A stretch of 64,000 nucleotides of DNA from Onthophagus taurus (lineage: Eukaryota; Arthropoda; Insecta; Coleoptera; Scarabaeidae), in the NCBI RefSeq assembly GCF_036711975.1, contig NC_091966.1, positions 13,771,501 through 13,835,500 on the forward strand. The letters are read 5' to 3'. Position 1 is the stretch's first letter, and every line of letters starts with the position of its first letter. Position numbers and translations under genes: made by a program. Positions 61,807-64,000 of this stretch are shown one piece after another. The notes beneath the pieces were generated by a model that was given only the letters and a program-made list of their open reading frames with translations, was not told the origin of the DNA and did not search any database.

Positions 61807-62421
61807 CAGTGTGTCCCAGGATAGATGTTACAAGCGGTATAATGACTTAAAATACTTTGAATTTTATTTTAAGGCTGAGGAATTAAGCCCTGCTTGGTGT
61901 AAAGACACAATTTAAAAAAGTAGCATAATTATCTATATAAGCCGCACTGGTTTCGAAGCTGTAACTTGCACTTTACCCAAGCCCTTAACACTGGACGATG
62001 TAAATTTTCTGTTCTAATGTTAACATAATGCAAGAGTAATTGAAATGTGAGCTAAAACTGAGGAATAATACATTTTTTATATCATTTTTCATTGTTGTTT
62101 GTCTTCACTCTGATGTAATCTAAAATATGGTGGTTTAATCAAAGTAGGTAGATCTTTCTGAAATTTTGCATAGTCTCATAATTTCTCATTCTGAACAACT
62201 TTTCTTAATGCAATTTTGCCGTATCATAAACAAAAAGCTTACTTTACCTGAACTAAAAATAGTTGTCGCATCACTGTGAAGGTCGAGTTGCTTTTCAAAA
62301 TATGAAAATATACTTAAAATTCTCTCCACACGAAGCAGAGCTTTATTTCCCATCCTTAACATAAAATTCAAAAATTGTTAGGTCATTATACCTATTGTAA
62401 CATCTATCCTGGGACACACTG
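61807..62421. mobile_element. 615-bp TA-flanked TIR element
   Basis: Ends CAGTGTGTCCCAGGATAGAT in inverted orientation, with arm similarity running about 100 bp, flanked by TA at 61805-61806 and 62422-62423. Unit A shows the undisturbed site CAATATATGTTAAC near 48930. No transposase is recognised, so it is a non-autonomous mariner-type element. Confidence 0.92.
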
Positions 62422-62568
62422 TATGTTAACTGGATTTGTGCGTCTATATCTCTGGTTAATCTTTAGCTTATCTATGCGAATAACTTTTATAATATAATTC
62501 TTAATGCATCTGCAATATTTTCAGTTGTATGAAGGACATTGATATTAAATTACAAGATTAATACCACC

Positions 62569-62574
62569 TTTATT
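62569..62574 (-). terminator. Poly(A) signal AATAAA of F-box gene 4
   Basis: AATAAA on the minus strand, 23 nt beyond the TAA stop. Confidence 0.6.
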
Positions 62575-62596
62575 AAAATCATTTATAGTTACAGTG

Positions 62597-64000
62597 TTAA
62601 AAATGCATTTTAGGTCTACATGTGCACATACTTTCATGAATAACTCTACAATCAAAATTATCCAACATAAAATTTTGTACTCCTTCAGCTGTCACTTTGG
62701 TGCCAGTAACATCCAACAAGGATAAACTTAAATGTTTCACATAATCCAATGCTTTATCAGTTACTCCATAACATCCTCTCAACGACAACTTCTTTAAACT
62801 AATGTCGTTGTATTTTTCAAAAAACATATTGTCATACATTCCTGAAAAATAATTCATTATGATTAAGATTATTCTAAAAATACCTAACAATTAAACGTAA
62901 TAAAGAAAAACATACATTTTATAATTAGAAAAAAAGATTGCAATAGAAGAAACTGAAAAATTTGTTGAGAGCGCAGTTTTCGCTTTGTTGGAAGCAAGAT
63001 AATAGGTAATTTGTTGTGACAACTAATAACTGTCGATTGTTCTTACACTAGCTGGGCAGGTAGAGGCCTAGTATATACTACAAGTAAATAGAAATGCTGT
63101 CTTATTGATTTCCAAAGCGTAAACTATGATATATCAAAAGGATTCCGCTTAGAGATATAGGTATTTATATGATGTATATAGATATGATATAGATATGTAT
63201 TGCACTCATCCTAACCTCTTTGTGCAGTAGAAACACTTATCTACACTTCAAATTTTTTTAATACTGGAAACCTTACTTAATTTACAATTTAGATGACTTT
63301 GCTACTGAGAGCTTCATTGTCAAAAAAGTAAAACTTATCCTTTTTGACATATGCCTAAGTAGTTTCCAAACAAAAGCTTAAATTTAAATGAAGTAGCACT
63401 AATTACTTAGAGACCTCTGCAAAATTTTTTTGATGGATATGTTAACCATGTTTTTAATACATAACCGTTATATAATATATACATACTTGCATTTCCACAT
63501 ACGCCCCTACGACGCTTTCGTTGCTCTCCTGGTACTTCTTTGATTGAAAGGCTGTTTATTAATAACAAACAACATAAAGTATTTTCCATCACAGCAATGT
63601 CTTTTTCACATTGATTTGGGTTTTCTAAAGCATTCGGAGAATTAGATTTACTTGTTCCCATCACATTAGAATTATCAGCAGGTTTAAGAGTGTAAATGTT
63701 ACCTCCCTTACAAACTTTTCGTACCTTGTCCTCATCAGAAACTGTTAATGTTTTTCTATCACTAGAAATCCTTGTAGCTGTGTTAGGATTATTTTGACAG
63801 GTACATTCATTGTAAGGCCTCTTGTATAAAATACTTTGAAAACTATAACTGTCTTGAATTGGTTTGGCTGAAGAATACAAATGAATACCACTGTCAGAAA
63901 GATGTCCATAAGGAGCCTTCTCAATTGTTGCTATGGGTCCAACAAAACTATGTAAGATGTCTTCATTCCAAAGTGCGATATCATCTAAATCAGAAACATA
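62597..64000 (-). CDS. F-box/LRR protein, gene 4 (type B), 3' part only
   Basis: Two exons are in view: the final exon 62597-62841 and exon 4 from 63487 running open past the window edge (YVSDLDDIALWNEDI at the edge). Layout matches gene 2: exon 4 reads through KEVPGEQRKRRRGVCGNA directly to the splice, without the extra short exons of type A. C-terminus KKLSLRGCYGVTDKALDYV and MCTCRPKMHF as in gene 2. The intron is 645 nt and lacks the 397-bp element of gene 2. The F-box and first LRRs lie beyond the window, so intactness cannot be judged. Confidence 0.88.

Larger units (their letters stand above)
53548..64000. repeat. Segmental duplication, unit B
   Basis: Second copy of the two-gene unit, running off the right edge. 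Relative to unit A it has gained insertions at 54517-55086, 57178-59224 and 61807-62421. It lacks the counterpart of about 48421-48830 and of the 397-bp element at 49896. Confidence 0.88.

Overview
This is eukaryotic DNA, most likely from an insect and probably a beetle. It is very AT-rich, has short GT..AG introns of about 45-60 nt next to multi-kilobase ones, and is full of decayed Jockey-, CR1- and endonuclease-RT-type non-LTR retrotransposons, mariner/pogo relics and TA-flanked foldback elements. The beetle assignment is inference. No prokaryotic features (operons, CRISPR, phage) were seen.

Layout. 1-24.1 kb holds no host gene I can support, only scattered transposon relics in both orientations. 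24.2-35.9 kb (+) is one full-length ABC transporter gene of subfamily A (ABCA3-like). I could splice it into 14 exons that join in frame to 1667 codons plus stop. Its long intron 3 collects retrotransposon debris, and its intron 7 carries a dimeric ~361-bp satellite. 36-43 kb is gene-free and contains two foldback elements. 42.9 kb to the right edge holds four tandem genes on the minus strand for F-box/leucine-rich-repeat proteins. The last of these (at the right edge of the window) is cut at its 5' end.

The F-box array is a tandem duplication of a two-gene unit. Genes 1 and 3 (529 codons each, 7 coding exons) are one paralogue type, and genes 2 and 4 (gene 2 is 517 codons, 5 exons) are the other. 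Exon sizes of 104, 250, 114 and 245 bp are conserved and each gene has an AATAAA signal about 23-30 nt past its stop. F-box/LRR proteins normally select substrates for SCF ubiquitin ligases; the targets here are unknown.

Because the two units align, they act as filled/empty-site pairs. Four DNA-transposon-like insertions postdate the duplication: a 2.05-kb nested foldback, a 615-bp TA element, a 570-bp element with an 8-bp target duplication that itself holds a 197-bp element with 9-bp duplications, and a 397-bp TA element in the other unit. A non-LTR relic with a SINE-like insert is shared by both units and so predates the duplication. Nothing amounts to a clearly new molecular system. The most interesting content is the young F-box array, its exon loss, and the insertion history it records.
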